A stretch of DNA of 64,000 nt from Kaistella yonginensis (GCF_030409525.1 NZ_JAUFQB010000010.1:149539-213538); one strand, 5' to 3'. Shown: positions 34,561 to 43,527, counted from the stretch's first letter. The notes: generated from the sequence alone by a model not told the origin. Numbers and translations: made by a program.

Positions 34561-35046
34561 ATGCAAAAAGAAATTTCAAGTGAGTCGAGAATCCGTTTCA
34601 GTGACTGCGATCCAATCGGACACCTCAACAATGTAAAATATTTAGAGTACATGCTCAATGCCAGAGAAGATCACGTAGAATCGGGTTATGGCTTTACTTA
34701 TGAGGAATATACACGCAAAACAGGTTGCACTTGGATCACGATTCAAAATGAAATCGCTTATTTAAAAGAAGTTCGTTATAATGCAAAAGTGCTTATTTCT
34801 AGCAAAACGATCGAAGTGGGTGATCGCCTTTCTAAAGTCGAGATTCTAATGAAAAGCGCAGACGGTAAAACCATTCACAGCGTATTATGGATGTCTGTAA
34901 TTTACTTCAACATGAAAACACGTAAATCTGAGGTTCATCCGGTGGATACGAAAAGATTATTTGAAAGATTTTTAGTAGATTTAGAAGAAAAGGATTTTAA
35001 AAGCCGCGTATCCCATTTCAGAAAACAAAATAAAAAAGCAAATTGA
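34561..35046 (+). CDS. Acyl-CoA thioesterase (4-hydroxybenzoyl-CoA thioesterase / YbgC family)
   Basis: 161-residue hotdog-fold protein. The active-site segment is RFSDCDPIGHLNNVKYLEYM, with the catalytic Asp, and the rest forms the usual beta sheet. Such enzymes hydrolyse acyl-CoA thioesters; chain-length preference cannot be read. It starts a short plus-strand group: its TGA overlaps the ATG of rfbD by one base. Confidence 0.85.
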   Translation: MQKEISSESRIRFSDCDPIGHLNNVKYLEYMLNAREDHVESGYGFTYEEYTRKTGCTWITIQNEIAYLKEVRYNAKVLISSKTIEVGDRLSKVEILMKSADGKTIHSVLWMSVIYFNMKTRKSEVHPVDTKRLFERFLVDLEEKDFKSRVSHFRKQNKKAN

Positions 35047-35915
35047 TGAAAAAAATTCTCGTTATTGGCAGCAATGGTCAACTGGGTAATTGTTTTAAAA
35101 AATTAGCAGCTGATTTTGAAACTCAATTCGAATTCAAATTTGCAGACTCGCAGGAATTAAACATTACTGATTCTCGCGCGGTTGAAAATTTTTTGGATGA
35201 ATTTCAGCCGCAATTTTGTGTTAATGCTGCTGCATATACCACCGTTGATTTAGCTGAAAAAGAAGTTGATAAAGCTTTTGCTGTAAATGCCGTAGGAGTT
35301 GCAAACATTTCGGAAGCTTGTAAAAACTCGAATACAACTTTAATTCACATTTCTACCGATTATGTTTTTGATGGCGACACGAATATTTCCTATTCAGAAG
35401 ATAATTTTACCAATCCACAAGGTGTTTATGGAGCATCTAAATTAAAAGGAGAAGAACTGGCACTTGAAAATAACCCACGAACGATCATCCTCAGAACTTC
35501 TTGGTTGTATTCAGAATTCAATAAGAATTTTGTAAAGACCATGCTTGAATTATTTGCAGTGAAAGACGAACTGGGAATTGTTGCCGATCAATTTGGTCAG
35601 CCTACCAATGCCAACGATTTAGCCAAGGCCGTGCTGAAAATTATTGAATCGGATCCAAAAGTCTTTGGCATTTTTCATTTTTCAAATTATTCGGAAACAA
35701 CCTGGTATGATTTCGCTTCGAAAATTGCTGAATTTTCAGGCTCCAAGATTAAATTGAATCCCATCACCACCGCAGAGTTTCCAACGCCGGCAAAACGACC
35801 GAAACGAAGCACTATGGCTTTGGATAAAATAGAAGAGGTGTACCAAATCGAACCAATCCATTGGGAAATTTCCCTGCAAGATTGCCTTGAAATTTTAGAA
35901 AAAACCAACGAATGA
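35046..35915 (+). CDS. rfbD: dTDP-4-dehydrorhamnose reductase
   Basis: 289 residues from the ATG at 35046. Extended SDR enzyme for the last step of dTDP-L-rhamnose synthesis. NAD(P)-binding motif ILVIGSNGQLGNCF at the N-terminus, VNAAAYTTVDLAEKE, the STDYVFDG segment and the YGASKLKGEE catalytic Tyr-Lys, then the substrate region with RPKRSTMALDK. The rfbA, rfbB and rfbC genes are not in the window, so a rhamnose pathway is inferred. It overlaps the downstream secreted-protein gene by four bases (ATGA). Confidence 0.92.
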   Translation: MKKILVIGSNGQLGNCFKKLAADFETQFEFKFADSQELNITDSRAVENFLDEFQPQFCVNAAAYTTVDLAEKEVDKAFAVNAVGVANISEACKNSNTTLIHISTDYVFDGDTNISYSEDNFTNPQGVYGASKLKGEELALENNPRTIILRTSWLYSEFNKNFVKTMLELFAVKDELGIVADQFGQPTNANDLAKAVLKIIESDPKVFGIFHFSNYSETTWYDFASKIAEFSGSKIKLNPITTAEFPTPAKRPKRSTMALDKIEEVYQIEPIHWEISLQDCLEILEKTNE

Positions 35916-36589
35916 AAAAAATCCTTTTATTAAACTTAGCATTATTGTCAACCGTGTTATTCGGTCAAAATGTAGTGTTGAACAAAGTGGTGAAAACACA
36001 CACAAACGATGATAAAGTTTTTTATAAAATTAATCCCGAAACGACTGCCGCTGATTATTTAGGCGAAGTTGAAGTTCAGGGTTTTTCTGAGCAAGATGCC
36101 AAAGTATTCGGAATGATTTACAAAAAAGCCAAAGAAATCGGTGCCAACGCTTTTTCTTGGAAGCCTTTTGAAGAGGTTGATGGGAGTCTAACCAAATTTG
36201 AGCCGAGTCATTATAAGCTGAGTTTGTTTTATGTGCAACTTTCAGATTTTCCTAAAGAAGAAAACACGGTGTACTTTATTTCGTCGCCTTATAAAAAGCA
36301 AACCATCTCCATTAATAGAGATAAAAAAGATTTTGAGCCAAGGTCCTACACAAAAATTAATCTAGATGCAGGCGAAATTTATACGATCTCAACGCGAAAA
36401 CTACTGGGTTCAACCATAAAAATTGCTGCCCAGCAAAACCAACCGGTTCAGTATTTTCAACTTTCTGGCTTAGCGGTAAATTCTAATGATGATAATAAGC
36501 CGGGAATCAATTTCAAATCTGGTGACATCATAAGACTGGAGCAGTCTTACGCCCAGTTTTTAACTACGATTTATCACTATTTTAAATAA
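35912..36589 (+). CDS. Hypothetical secreted protein
   Basis: 225 residues with a signal peptide (MKKILLLNLALLSTVLFGQ) and a mature mixed alpha/beta protein. The region around GEVEVQGFSEQDAKVFGMIY followed by KKAKEIGANAFSW suggests a small compact domain, and the C-terminal half is strand-rich. I do not recognise the family. Start and stop overlap show translational coupling to rfbD, and bshB1 follows after 11 bp, so it is expressed with sugar and thiol metabolism genes. Probably periplasmic. Confidence 0.75.
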   Translation: MKKILLLNLALLSTVLFGQNVVLNKVVKTHTNDDKVFYKINPETTAADYLGEVEVQGFSEQDAKVFGMIYKKAKEIGANAFSWKPFEEVDGSLTKFEPSHYKLSLFYVQLSDFPKEENTVYFISSPYKKQTISINRDKKDFEPRSYTKINLDAGEIYTISTRKLLGSTIKIAAQQNQPVQYFQLSGLAVNSNDDNKPGINFKSGDIIRLEQSYAQFLTTIYHYFK

Positions 36590-36600
36590 ATTTCGGGAAT

Positions 36601-37320
36601 ATGAAAGTAGATATTTTAGCAATTGGAGCGCATCCTGATGATGTAGAATTAGGATGCGGCGGAACTTTAGCAAAACTTATTTCAGAAGGAAAGACCATTG
36701 CTATTGTTGATTTAACACAAGGTGAACTAGGCACGCGGGGGTCCAATGTTACCAGAGCAGAGGAGGCTGCCACTGCTTCAAAAATTTTGGGGATTTCTGA
36801 TCGCGTTAATTTAAAAATGAAAGACGGGTTTCTTTTGAATTCCGAAGAATCGCAAATTCAAATCGTGAAAATGATTCGGAAATATCAACCGGAAATCGTT
36901 TTTGCTAATTCGATTGATGACCGCCATCCCGATCATGCAAAAGCAGCGAAATTAGTTTCGGATGCTTGTTTTCTTTCTGGTCTTGTTAAAATAGAAACCT
37001 CACTCGAAAACCTCTCTCAAAAACCTTGGCGACCTAAACAAATTTTCAACTATATTCAATGGAAACACATCACACCAGACTTCGTGGTAGATATTTCCGA
37101 GTTTATGTTCAAGAAAATTGAAGCTTGCCTTGCGTATAAAACACAATTTTATGATCCAGATTCCCAGGAACCGATGACTCCAATTGCGTCAAAGGATTTT
37201 CTAGAAAGCCTTACCTACAGAGCGCAGGATCTGGGTCGATTGTCTGGCGTAGACTACGCAGAAGGATTTACAACAGAAAAGTTGCTTGCTTTCAAAAATT
37301 TTGATGGAATAATTTTGTAG
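36601..37320 (+). CDS. bshB1: Bacillithiol biosynthesis deacetylase BshB1
   Basis: 239-residue LmbE/PIG-L-type zinc deacetylase. Motif AIGAHPDDVELGCGG (zinc-binding His-Pro-Asp-Asp), then GELGTRGSNVTRAEEA and the second zinc His in DDRHPDHAKAAKL. BshB1 removes the acetyl group from GlcNAc-malate to give GlcN-malate, the second step to bacillithiol. BshA, the first enzyme, is encoded at 44.9-46.0 kb; no bshC is seen here. The last gene before tRNA-His. Confidence 0.93.
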   Translation: MKVDILAIGAHPDDVELGCGGTLAKLISEGKTIAIVDLTQGELGTRGSNVTRAEEAATASKILGISDRVNLKMKDGFLLNSEESQIQIVKMIRKYQPEIVFANSIDDRHPDHAKAAKLVSDACFLSGLVKIETSLENLSQKPWRPKQIFNYIQWKHITPDFVVDISEFMFKKIEACLAYKTQFYDPDSQEPMTPIASKDFLESLTYRAQDLGRLSGVDYAEGFTTEKLLAFKNFDGIIL

Positions 37321-37343
37321 TATATCGAAAAATCTTATATTTG
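37315..37343 (+). promoter_or_regulatory. Promoter of tRNA-His
   Basis: TTG (37315-37317, within TTTTG) and TATATTTG (37336-37343) separated by 18 bp, just upstream of the tRNA. One of the best promoter matches in the window. It overlaps the bshB1 stop codon. Confidence 0.65.
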
Positions 37344-37354
37344 CACTCTGAAAC

Positions 37355-37429
37355 GGTGGTTGTAGTTCAGTTGGTTAGAACGTCGGTTTGTGGTACCGAA
37401 GGTCGTGGGTTCGAGACCCATCATCCACC
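37355..37429 (+). tRNA. tRNA-His (GUG)
   Basis: A cloverleaf can be folded by eye: acceptor 37356-37362 with 37422-37428, D stem GTTC/GAAC, anticodon stem TCGGT/ACCGA with anticodon GTG at 37390-37392, a 5-base variable loop and T stem GTGGG/CCCAT. The extra G at 37355 opposite the discriminator C (37429) is the G-1 identity base of tRNA-His. CCA is not encoded. The fifth acceptor pair (37360:37424) is a T:T mismatch. Confidence 0.95.
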
Positions 37430-37435
37430 CAAGTT

Positions 37436-37465
37436 AAAACGCATTGATTATCAATGCGTTTTTTT
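37436..37465 (+). terminator. Intrinsic terminator of tRNA-His
   Basis: A perfect 12-bp stem (37436-37447 with 37451-37462), a 3-base loop and a T run. Confidence 0.9.
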
Positions 37466-37507
37466 ATTTTCTTTTTTTTGGTGTAGAATGTGGCCTAGTT
37501 TGTAGGC

Positions 37508-37546
37508 AAAAAAAAGCATTCATTATTTTTGAATGCTTTTGTTTTT
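37508..37546 (-). terminator. Terminator of the DUF3276 gene, possibly bidirectional
   Basis: An 11-bp stem (37512-37522 with 37530-37540) and 7-base loop. Eight A residues on the plus strand give the U-tract for the minus-strand gene, and GTTTTT on the other side could serve plus-strand read-through. Confidence 0.75.
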
Positions 37547-37558
37547 ATGGTGATCAGG

Positions 37559-37894
37559 TTAAATTTCATCGTCTGATTCGATCGTAAACGATTTTGATTT
37601 GTAGTCTTTGTCATGTCTTTCAGAAATTACATCTTCACCTTTTTGACCGATAATGAAATCTGTAGACTCTTTAAACATTTCTTCGAAGCTCTTAAAATCT
37701 TCTTTATACAGATAGATTTTATGTTTCTCAAAACTTGCTTCTCCGTTCTCACCAAAGTTCTTTTTACTTTCGGTAATGGTTAAATAATAATCTCCCGCTT
37801 TGGTCTCTCTCACATCAAAGAAGTACGTTCTTCTTCCTGCCTTCAACACCTTGGTGAAAATTTCGTTTTCATGGCGTTCCTTGTAATCACTCAT
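37559..37894 (-). CDS. DUF3276 (PUR-alpha-like) family protein
   Basis: 111 residues: IFTKVLKAGRRTYFFDVRET, YYLTITESKK and KHKIYLYKEDFKSFEEMF form one PUR-type repeat, followed by an acidic tail. Bacteroidota homologues resemble single-stranded nucleic-acid-binding PUR proteins; the in vivo role is unknown. It is monocistronic, with a TATATTTG box upstream and a terminator downstream. Confidence 0.92.
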   Translation of the reverse strand: MSDYKERHENEIFTKVLKAGRRTYFFDVRETKAGDYYLTITESKKNFGENGEASFEKHKIYLYKEDFKSFEEMFKESTDFIIGQKGEDVISERHDKDYKSKSFTIESDDEI

Positions 37895-37922
37895 TTGTAG
37901 CTATTTTTGAAATGTTGTGTAA

Positions 37923-37930
37923 CAAATATA
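37923..37930 (-). promoter_or_regulatory. TAnnTTTG -7 box for the DUF3276 gene
   Basis: TATATTTG on the minus strand, 28 bp before the ATG at 37894. Confidence 0.55.
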
Positions 37931-38007
37931 AAAGATTTCTTTTAAATGAAGAATTTATTTTTAATTATTTACAAAAAAATACAGTTAATTGCTAAGGATC
38001 AGGTGAA

Positions 38008-39669
38008 TTAGTTCAGATTATCACTTTCTAGCGGGGTCAGATTTAGGAGTTTATCTGCGCGTTTTGCACTGCTTTCACGGTGCGTAATAATGATTGAAGT
38101 GCAATTCTGAATTTCATTTTCAATATTTTGAAGAATGTTTTCCTCTGTTTCTGTATCTAAAGCTGATAAGGAGTCGTCGAAAATTAAGATCGTTGGTTCT
38201 TTAATTAAAGCCCGCGCAATGCAGATTCTCTGTTTTTGTCCCCCAGAAAGCATAACGCCACGTTCGCCAACCATCGTTTTGTATTGGTCTTTAAAATCGA
38301 TGATGTTTTTATGAACATCGGCTTTTTTTGCATATTCTTCAACAAGTTTATGAGAAGGTTTATCGATAGCAAAACCAATGTTGTTTTCAATCGTATCAGA
38401 AAAAAGGAAACTTTCCTGTGGAATATACCCGATGAAGTTGCGGTAATTTTCCAGATTATGATCTTTCAAATTCTTACCATCTACGAGGATTTCGCCTTCA
38501 CTTGGTTCGATTAAACGGCAGAGTAAAAGGGCAATCGTAGATTTTCCACTACCGGTTTTTCCCATTATCGCAAGAGATTTACCAGCTTCAATTTTAAAAC
38601 TTAAATTGTCAAGTGCTTTGATTCCTGTGTTTGGATAAACATAAGAAACATTTCTAAATTCGATATCACCTTTAATGGGGTACACGTTAGTATTGGTGTT
38701 AATAATGTCGGTTTTCATATCCAGAAATTCATTAATTCTCGCCATTGATGCTTCGGCTCTTTGATTAACAGAAGTGACCCAGCCCACCATTGAAAAAGGG
38801 AAAATTAAAATATTAATGTATAAAAAGAAATCAGCAATCTTGCCAACCGAGAGTTCGTCAGCCATATATTTCTGACCACCGATTAACAAAATTACTACAT
38901 TTAATAAACCGATTACAAAAAGAATGATGGTGAAAAAATACGCCTCCGTTTTTGCCAGATCCAGCGATTTGTCTTGATAATCTTTCACCTTCATTCCGTA
39001 GCTTTTTTCGATATAGCTTTCTTTAGCAAAAAATTTCACCACCCTGATTCCGGAGAAACTGTCCTGTACAAAAGTCGAAATCGCAGATTGGCTTTTCTGC
39101 ATAATTTTCGATTTTTTATTAATGATCGAGCTTACTTTATAAATTAGAAAAGAAAGAATAGGCAGTGGAAGCAGTGACCAGAATGTCATTTCTACGTTGG
39201 TGTTGAGCATGTAAATACTCGTGATAATCAATAAAATAAGTAAATTCACCACATACATTACACCCGGTCCAAGGTACATTCGCACCGCGACAACATCCTC
39301 ACTAAGTCGGTTCATCAAATCCCCGATGGTGGTTCTCTTAAAATCGGTTAAGGACAATTCCTGGTAATGATTGTATATTTTATTTTTGAGTTCATATTCA
39401 ATTTTTCTGGATGCAACAATGATGGTTTGTCGCATCATGAAGGTGAAAAAGCCCGTCAATAGTGAAGAGCCTACAATGATTCCTACATAAATTAAGACTT
39501 GTTTGTTGAAGCCTAAGGAATTTGTTTTTGCAATTTGGTCAATCGATTTTCCAACAAACTGAACCTTAAAAATATTGAAAAAATTACTGGCAATAATGAA
39601 TAAAAATCCCCAAAATAAAAGGGTTCTATGTTTCCAGAAGTAAGGATTAAGAGTTTTGAGTGCGTTCAT
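38008..39669 (-). CDS. ABC transporter, fused permease and ATPase
   Basis: 553-residue half-exporter: six membrane helices (about 1-300) then a nucleotide-binding domain with Walker A GKTGSGKST, Q-loop IPQESFLFSD, signature LSGGQKQR and H-loop ITHRES. After Walker B the catalytic Glu is replaced by Asp (ILIFDDSLSALD). This is a feature of one half of heterodimeric exporters such as the YheI/YheH type. No second half is adjacent. The likely function is export of lipid, peptide or drug; the substrate is unknown. Confidence 0.9.
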   Translation of the reverse strand: MNALKTLNPYFWKHRTLLFWGFLFIIASNFFNIFKVQFVGKSIDQIAKTNSLGFNKQVLIYVGIIVGSSLLTGFFTFMMRQTIIVASRKIEYELKNKIYNHYQELSLTDFKRTTIGDLMNRLSEDVVAVRMYLGPGVMYVVNLLILLIITSIYMLNTNVEMTFWSLLPLPILSFLIYKVSSIINKKSKIMQKSQSAISTFVQDSFSGIRVVKFFAKESYIEKSYGMKVKDYQDKSLDLAKTEAYFFTIILFVIGLLNVVILLIGGQKYMADELSVGKIADFFLYINILIFPFSMVGWVTSVNQRAEASMARINEFLDMKTDIINTNTNVYPIKGDIEFRNVSYVYPNTGIKALDNLSFKIEAGKSLAIMGKTGSGKSTIALLLCRLIEPSEGEILVDGKNLKDHNLENYRNFIGYIPQESFLFSDTIENNIGFAIDKPSHKLVEEYAKKADVHKNIIDFKDQYKTMVGERGVMLSGGQKQRICIARALIKEPTILIFDDSLSALDTETEENILQNIENEIQNCTSIIITHRESSAKRADKLLNLTPLESDNLN

Positions 39670-39715
39670 AAAATATCTTTCGGTTGCCCACAGTTTAAGC
39701 GCAGATTAACCTATG

Positions 39716-39723
39716 CAAAAGTA
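39716..39723 (-). promoter_or_regulatory. TAnnTTTG -7 box for the ABC transporter gene
   Basis: TACTTTTG on the minus strand, 46 bp before the ATG at 39669. Confidence 0.45.
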
Positions 39724-39839
39724 AGAAATTGAAAATTGGTAATTTTTTAAATCTGCAGGTTTTATTGTTTTTACCATTCAGCCCAAGTGATACTTTTGTA
39801 GAAGTGTGTCTTAAAATTCTCAACTTCCGACAATTTTAT

Positions 39840-39847
39840 TATCTTTG
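39840..39847 (+). promoter_or_regulatory. TAnnTTTG -7 box for the nusB operon
   Basis: TATCTTTG, 21 bp before the ATG at 39869, divergent from the ABC transporter promoter. Confidence 0.5.
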
Positions 39848-39868
39848 CACGCATAAAAGCTCTTTGAA

Positions 39869-40774
39869 ATGTTAGGAAGAAGACAAATTCGTGAAAAGGT
39901 AGTAGAATCGTTGTATTCATATTATCAAAATCCCATTAAATTCGATATATTAGAGAAGAATATGTTCTCAGAAATCGATAAAATCTATCATCTTTACATT
40001 TACCAACTTAATTTTTTAGTTGCGCTGAAAGATTTAGCAGAAAGACAAATTGAAATCGGGAAGCATAAGTACATCCAAACCGATAAGGAAATCAATCCCA
40101 ATCAAAAATTCATCAACAATCAGGTTTTAATTAAATTAGAAGAGAATGAGGAGCGTCTTTCATTCACTTCTAAACATCAAGAGTTAAAGTGGGAAGCGTA
40201 TGATGAACTCTTGGTGAAAACTTTTCAAAGAATGTCGGCCGGTAAACGGTATCAGGATTTTATGCAAGAAGAAGGCCATTCGTTTGAAGCAGATCAAAAA
40301 TTTATCGGAAAATTATTTTTAAGATATATCGCAGAGAATGATGACTTTCATGAACATCTTGAGGAAAAAGAACTCAGTTGGTCGGATGATTTTCATATCG
40401 CAAACTCGATGATGCAGAAAACCATTGGGTTTTTCAAAGAAAATGAACCGAGCCACACTTTAATTAAAATGATTAAAGATGAAGATGATCGTGACTTCGC
40501 TCGTAAACTCTTGAAAGAATCCCTAAACCATTGGGAAGAAAATGAGAAAAAACTTGAAGGGAGATTAGAAAACTGGGATTTGTCGCGAATTTCTTTGATG
40601 GACAAAATTATTTTGATCTCGGGGATTACAGAACTCGATTATTTCCCTTTAACTCCAGGAAGAGTTATCATCAATGAGTATATCGAGATTTCTAAAGTGT
40701 TTTCTACCGATCGTTCCAACATTTTTATCAATGGGATTTTAGATAAATACACGAAAGATTTAAACAGAAGTTAA
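39869..40774 (+). CDS. nusB: Transcription antitermination factor NusB
   Basis: 301 residues, about twice the E. coli length: a Bacteroidota-type N-terminal helical region (about 1-165) precedes the NusB fold (about 170-300), which contains LISGITELDYFPLTPGRVII and NEYIEISKVF near the end. NusB with NusE binds the boxA of rRNA transcripts and prevents premature termination. First gene of a nusB-DUF1573-yajC group with a 1-bp gap to the next gene. Confidence 0.93.
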   Translation: MLGRRQIREKVVESLYSYYQNPIKFDILEKNMFSEIDKIYHLYIYQLNFLVALKDLAERQIEIGKHKYIQTDKEINPNQKFINNQVLIKLEENEERLSFTSKHQELKWEAYDELLVKTFQRMSAGKRYQDFMQEEGHSFEADQKFIGKLFLRYIAENDDFHEHLEEKELSWSDDFHIANSMMQKTIGFFKENEPSHTLIKMIKDEDDRDFARKLLKESLNHWEENEKKLEGRLENWDLSRISLMDKIILISGITELDYFPLTPGRVIINEYIEISKVFSTDRSNIFINGILDKYTKDLNRS

Positions 40775-40775
40775 T

Positions 40776-41255
40776 ATGAGAAGTTTTATTAAAATAGCAC
40801 CGATTGTGGTTGCTTTAGCTTTAGTTAGCTGCAAAAAAGACCAAACTGCAGACCAGCTCATCATTGAAGATGAAGTTGCTCAGGATGCTGCACCTGTGAT
40901 CGCTTCGGCAGAAGATATGGTGAAAGAAGCCCAGTCGAAACCACTAACCAACATCGCTTTATCTGAAGCACATTTTGATTTTGGGAAGATGAAAAAAGGA
41001 GCGCATAAAGAACATGTATACGAAATTACCAATACGGGCGAAAATCCTTTGATCATTTCGCAAGTGAAACCTGGCTGTGGTTGTACAGTTCCTGATTATA
41101 CGAAAGAACCTATTTTGCCCGGACAGAAGGGAAAAATCACTTTGAAATTTGATTCATCCAGTTTTGATGGGTTGGTTCATAAGCAAGCGGAAGTGTTCGC
41201 AAACATTGAGAAAGCACCAATTGTGCTGACCTTCTCAGCAGATATTCAACCTTAA
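40776..41255 (+). CDS. DUF1573 domain-containing lipoprotein
   Basis: 159 residues. Signal peptide with lipobox (LALVSC, Cys at about residue 19), an Ala/Asp/Glu-rich linker, then the DUF1573 immunoglobulin-like domain (about 60-158, HFDFGKMKKGAHKEHVYEIT, VKPGCGCTVPDYTKEPILPG). The GCGC pair is typical of the family. Periplasm-facing lipoprotein of unknown role. Co-transcribed with nusB and yajC. Confidence 0.9.
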   Translation: MRSFIKIAPIVVALALVSCKKDQTADQLIIEDEVAQDAAPVIASAEDMVKEAQSKPLTNIALSEAHFDFGKMKKGAHKEHVYEITNTGENPLIISQVKPGCGCTVPDYTKEPILPGQKGKITLKFDSSSFDGLVHKQAEVFANIEKAPIVLTFSADIQP

Positions 41256-41274
41256 ATTAAATTAAACAATTATA

Positions 41275-41601
41275 ATGATAACAATATTTTTACAAGCAGC
41301 AGCTGGCGAAGGCACTATGATGCCTACTTTGGTGATGATGGGATTGATGTTCGTTGGGTTTTATTTCCTGATGATTCGTCCGCAAATGAAAAAATCTAAA
41401 CAAGAGAAAAACTTTCAATCTGAATTGAAAGTAGGGAGTAGAATAGTGACCACTTCGGGTATGCACGGTAGAATCGCGCAAATACAGGAAGATGGCGTAG
41501 TAATCGAAACCCTTTCTGGAAAATTGAAGTTTGAAAAAGCAGCGATTTCAAGAGAATTTACGCAACAGCGTTTTCCAGATAACGCCCCAGAAACGAAATA
41601 A
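41275..41601 (+). CDS. yajC: Preprotein translocase subunit YajC
   Basis: 108 residues with one N-terminal membrane helix (MPTLVMMGLMFVGFYFLMI) immediately followed by RPQMKKSKQEKNFQSELKVG and the conserved GSRIVTTSGMHGRI. YajC associates with SecDF at the translocon. It ends the nusB group and is followed by a terminator. Confidence 0.95.
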   Translation: MITIFLQAAAGEGTMMPTLVMMGLMFVGFYFLMIRPQMKKSKQEKNFQSELKVGSRIVTTSGMHGRIAQIQEDGVVIETLSGKLKFEKAAISREFTQQRFPDNAPETK

Positions 41602-41623
41602 TATTTTTTTAAATATGTACCCT

Positions 41624-41651
41624 AAAGCAATCTCATTGAGGTTGTTTTTTT
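41624..41651 (+). terminator. Intrinsic terminator after yajC
   Basis: An 11-pair stem (AAAGCAATCTC with GAGGTTGTTTT, including G:T pairs), loop ATT, and a T run. Confidence 0.7.
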
Positions 41652-41663
41652 GTGTTCAATACT

Positions 41664-41698
41664 AAAAAAGTTTACCGAAAATAAATTCAGTAAACTTT
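41664..41698 (-). terminator. Intrinsic terminator of the antiporter gene
   Basis: AAAGTTTAC and GTAAACTTT (41667-41675, 41690-41698) pair perfectly, with a further GAA/TTC inside. The A run at 41664-41669 is the U-tract on the minus strand. Confidence 0.75.
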
Positions 41699-41743
41699 CT
41701 AAATGTCGATCGGATTTAAAAACTTCAGTACGTTAAAAATCCC

Positions 41744-43432
41744 CTAACTAAAAATTAAAATAAGCAAACTCGCCACGAATATTCGGAATATGGTCACCAG
41801 TGGATAAACCTGAGCGTACGTTTGAATCGGAATATCCGAATCTAAATAGTTTGTACTAAAGGAAAGTGCAGCCGGATCGGTATAACTTCCACTCATGATT
41901 CCGACCAATTGAAGGAAATTGATTTTCATAATAAACCGACCGATAATCACCATTAAAATTAAAGGAATAAAGGTAATTGCGCACCCATACAATAACCACA
42001 TCCAACCATTATACTGAATGAAATTGTCGTAAAAACCATCACCTGCATGAATTCCAACTGCAGCAAAGAAAAGGCAAATACCAAAATCTTTCATGAAATA
42101 GGTTGCTCCATTATTAATATAAGAATGTATAAAGGCAATCCCGCCATAACGCGAAATTAAAAGAGCTACAATTAAGGGTCCTGCCGCAAATCCCAACTTA
42201 ATCGGAACGGGTAGACTTGGGATTACAATCGGGATGGAGCCTAAAATAACCCCTAACAATAACCCGCCAAATAACGATAGAAAATCGGGTTCTAATAATT
42301 TTTTTTCAGAGTTGCCAATTATTTTTTCTACTTCTTCGATGGCGTCCTCTGATCCGATGACGCGTAACTTATCACCGTAAAATAATTCCAAAGATGGTCT
42401 TGGCAAAATTTCTCGGCCTGCTCTGAAAACACGGGTCACTTTTAAATCATAGGTGTTGTACAGGTCTAATTCTGAAAGCTTTTTGTGGATAACTTTTGCA
42501 TTGGTCACGAAGATGTTTTTCTTCATGATTTGTTTTTCAGACTCAATGAATAAATCGGATGATGGCCGCCCCACAATAGCAGTGAAATCATCTACATCTT
42601 TTTCTAGCCCAACGAGCATTAGAACATCTCGATCCTGTAATTGAATATCCATTGTAGGGGATTTTACGACCTTGCTTCCACTGTGTTTCAATCGTGAAAT
42701 AACAATCTCTCTGCCGAAATCTTTTATAGTCTGATGCAATGTTTTCCCAAAATATTCAGGATTGGTAATTCGTACTTTCTTATGAACCAAAGGGAGTTCG
42801 CGGTTTATTTTTGCGAGTCGAAATTTTTTCATTTCTTCCTCTGGATTAATCTTTAGCAAGAGTTTAGAAACAATAATTGTTGCGATAATCCCAAAAACAC
42901 CTAATGGATAAGTGATGGCATATCCAATGGTCGGATCTCCGAATTTTTTGTCAGGAAATGAATTGGTGATTTCTTCAATCGTATTTTTTGCCGCACCCAA
43001 ACCAGGAGTGTTTGTAACGGAACCACTCATGATTCCGACTAAATCTTCGATTTTAAGATCGGTTAAGTAAAAAAGGCCAATGGTAATTATCCCACCCAAA
43101 AGTACAGTAGAAACGGCCAGAATATTAAATTTTAATCCTTCATTTCGAAATGAAGAGAAAAAAGAAGGCCCAACTTGTAATCCTATTCCATACACGAAAA
43201 GAATTAAACCAAAATCTCGAATAAAATCCAAGATACCCGGTTGAATTCTGTAACCGAAATGCCCTAAAATTAAGCCGGTAAACATCACCGCCGAAACGCC
43301 AAATGATATTTTTCCTAGTTTCAGTCGTCCGAAAAAAACACCGGTGCCAATCGCTAGCATTATGGCAACAATAGATTGCGTTACTGTAGGCACATCGCCA
43401 GGCAATAAAAGTAATTTTAACCAATCAAACAT
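41744..43432 (-). CDS. AspT/YidE-YbjL family antiporter-like transporter
   Basis: 562 residues with two repeats of five or six membrane helices separated by two cytoplasmic RCK/TrkA-C-type domains (about 200-370). Each half contains the duplicated signature, GIMSGSVTNTPGLGAAKNT and GIMSGSYTDPAALSFSTNY. Family members exchange amino acids or dicarboxylates (AspT: aspartate for alanine); the substrate here cannot be read. The TrkA-C domains suggest ligand gating. Monocistronic, with its own terminator. Confidence 0.88.
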   Translation of the reverse strand: MFDWLKLLLLPGDVPTVTQSIVAIMLAIGTGVFFGRLKLGKISFGVSAVMFTGLILGHFGYRIQPGILDFIRDFGLILFVYGIGLQVGPSFFSSFRNEGLKFNILAVSTVLLGGIITIGLFYLTDLKIEDLVGIMSGSVTNTPGLGAAKNTIEEITNSFPDKKFGDPTIGYAITYPLGVFGIIATIIVSKLLLKINPEEEMKKFRLAKINRELPLVHKKVRITNPEYFGKTLHQTIKDFGREIVISRLKHSGSKVVKSPTMDIQLQDRDVLMLVGLEKDVDDFTAIVGRPSSDLFIESEKQIMKKNIFVTNAKVIHKKLSELDLYNTYDLKVTRVFRAGREILPRPSLELFYGDKLRVIGSEDAIEEVEKIIGNSEKKLLEPDFLSLFGGLLLGVILGSIPIVIPSLPVPIKLGFAAGPLIVALLISRYGGIAFIHSYINNGATYFMKDFGICLFFAAVGIHAGDGFYDNFIQYNGWMWLLYGCAITFIPLILMVIIGRFIMKINFLQLVGIMSGSYTDPAALSFSTNYLDSDIPIQTYAQVYPLVTIFRIFVASLLILIFS

Positions 43433-43527
43433 CTTCTCTATTTTTTAATTTCCGTACAAAATTAAGGTTAATAAACATCAATCGGGAATCGTTCCGAATG
43501 AAATGTATCACATTTTTAGAATAGGGC

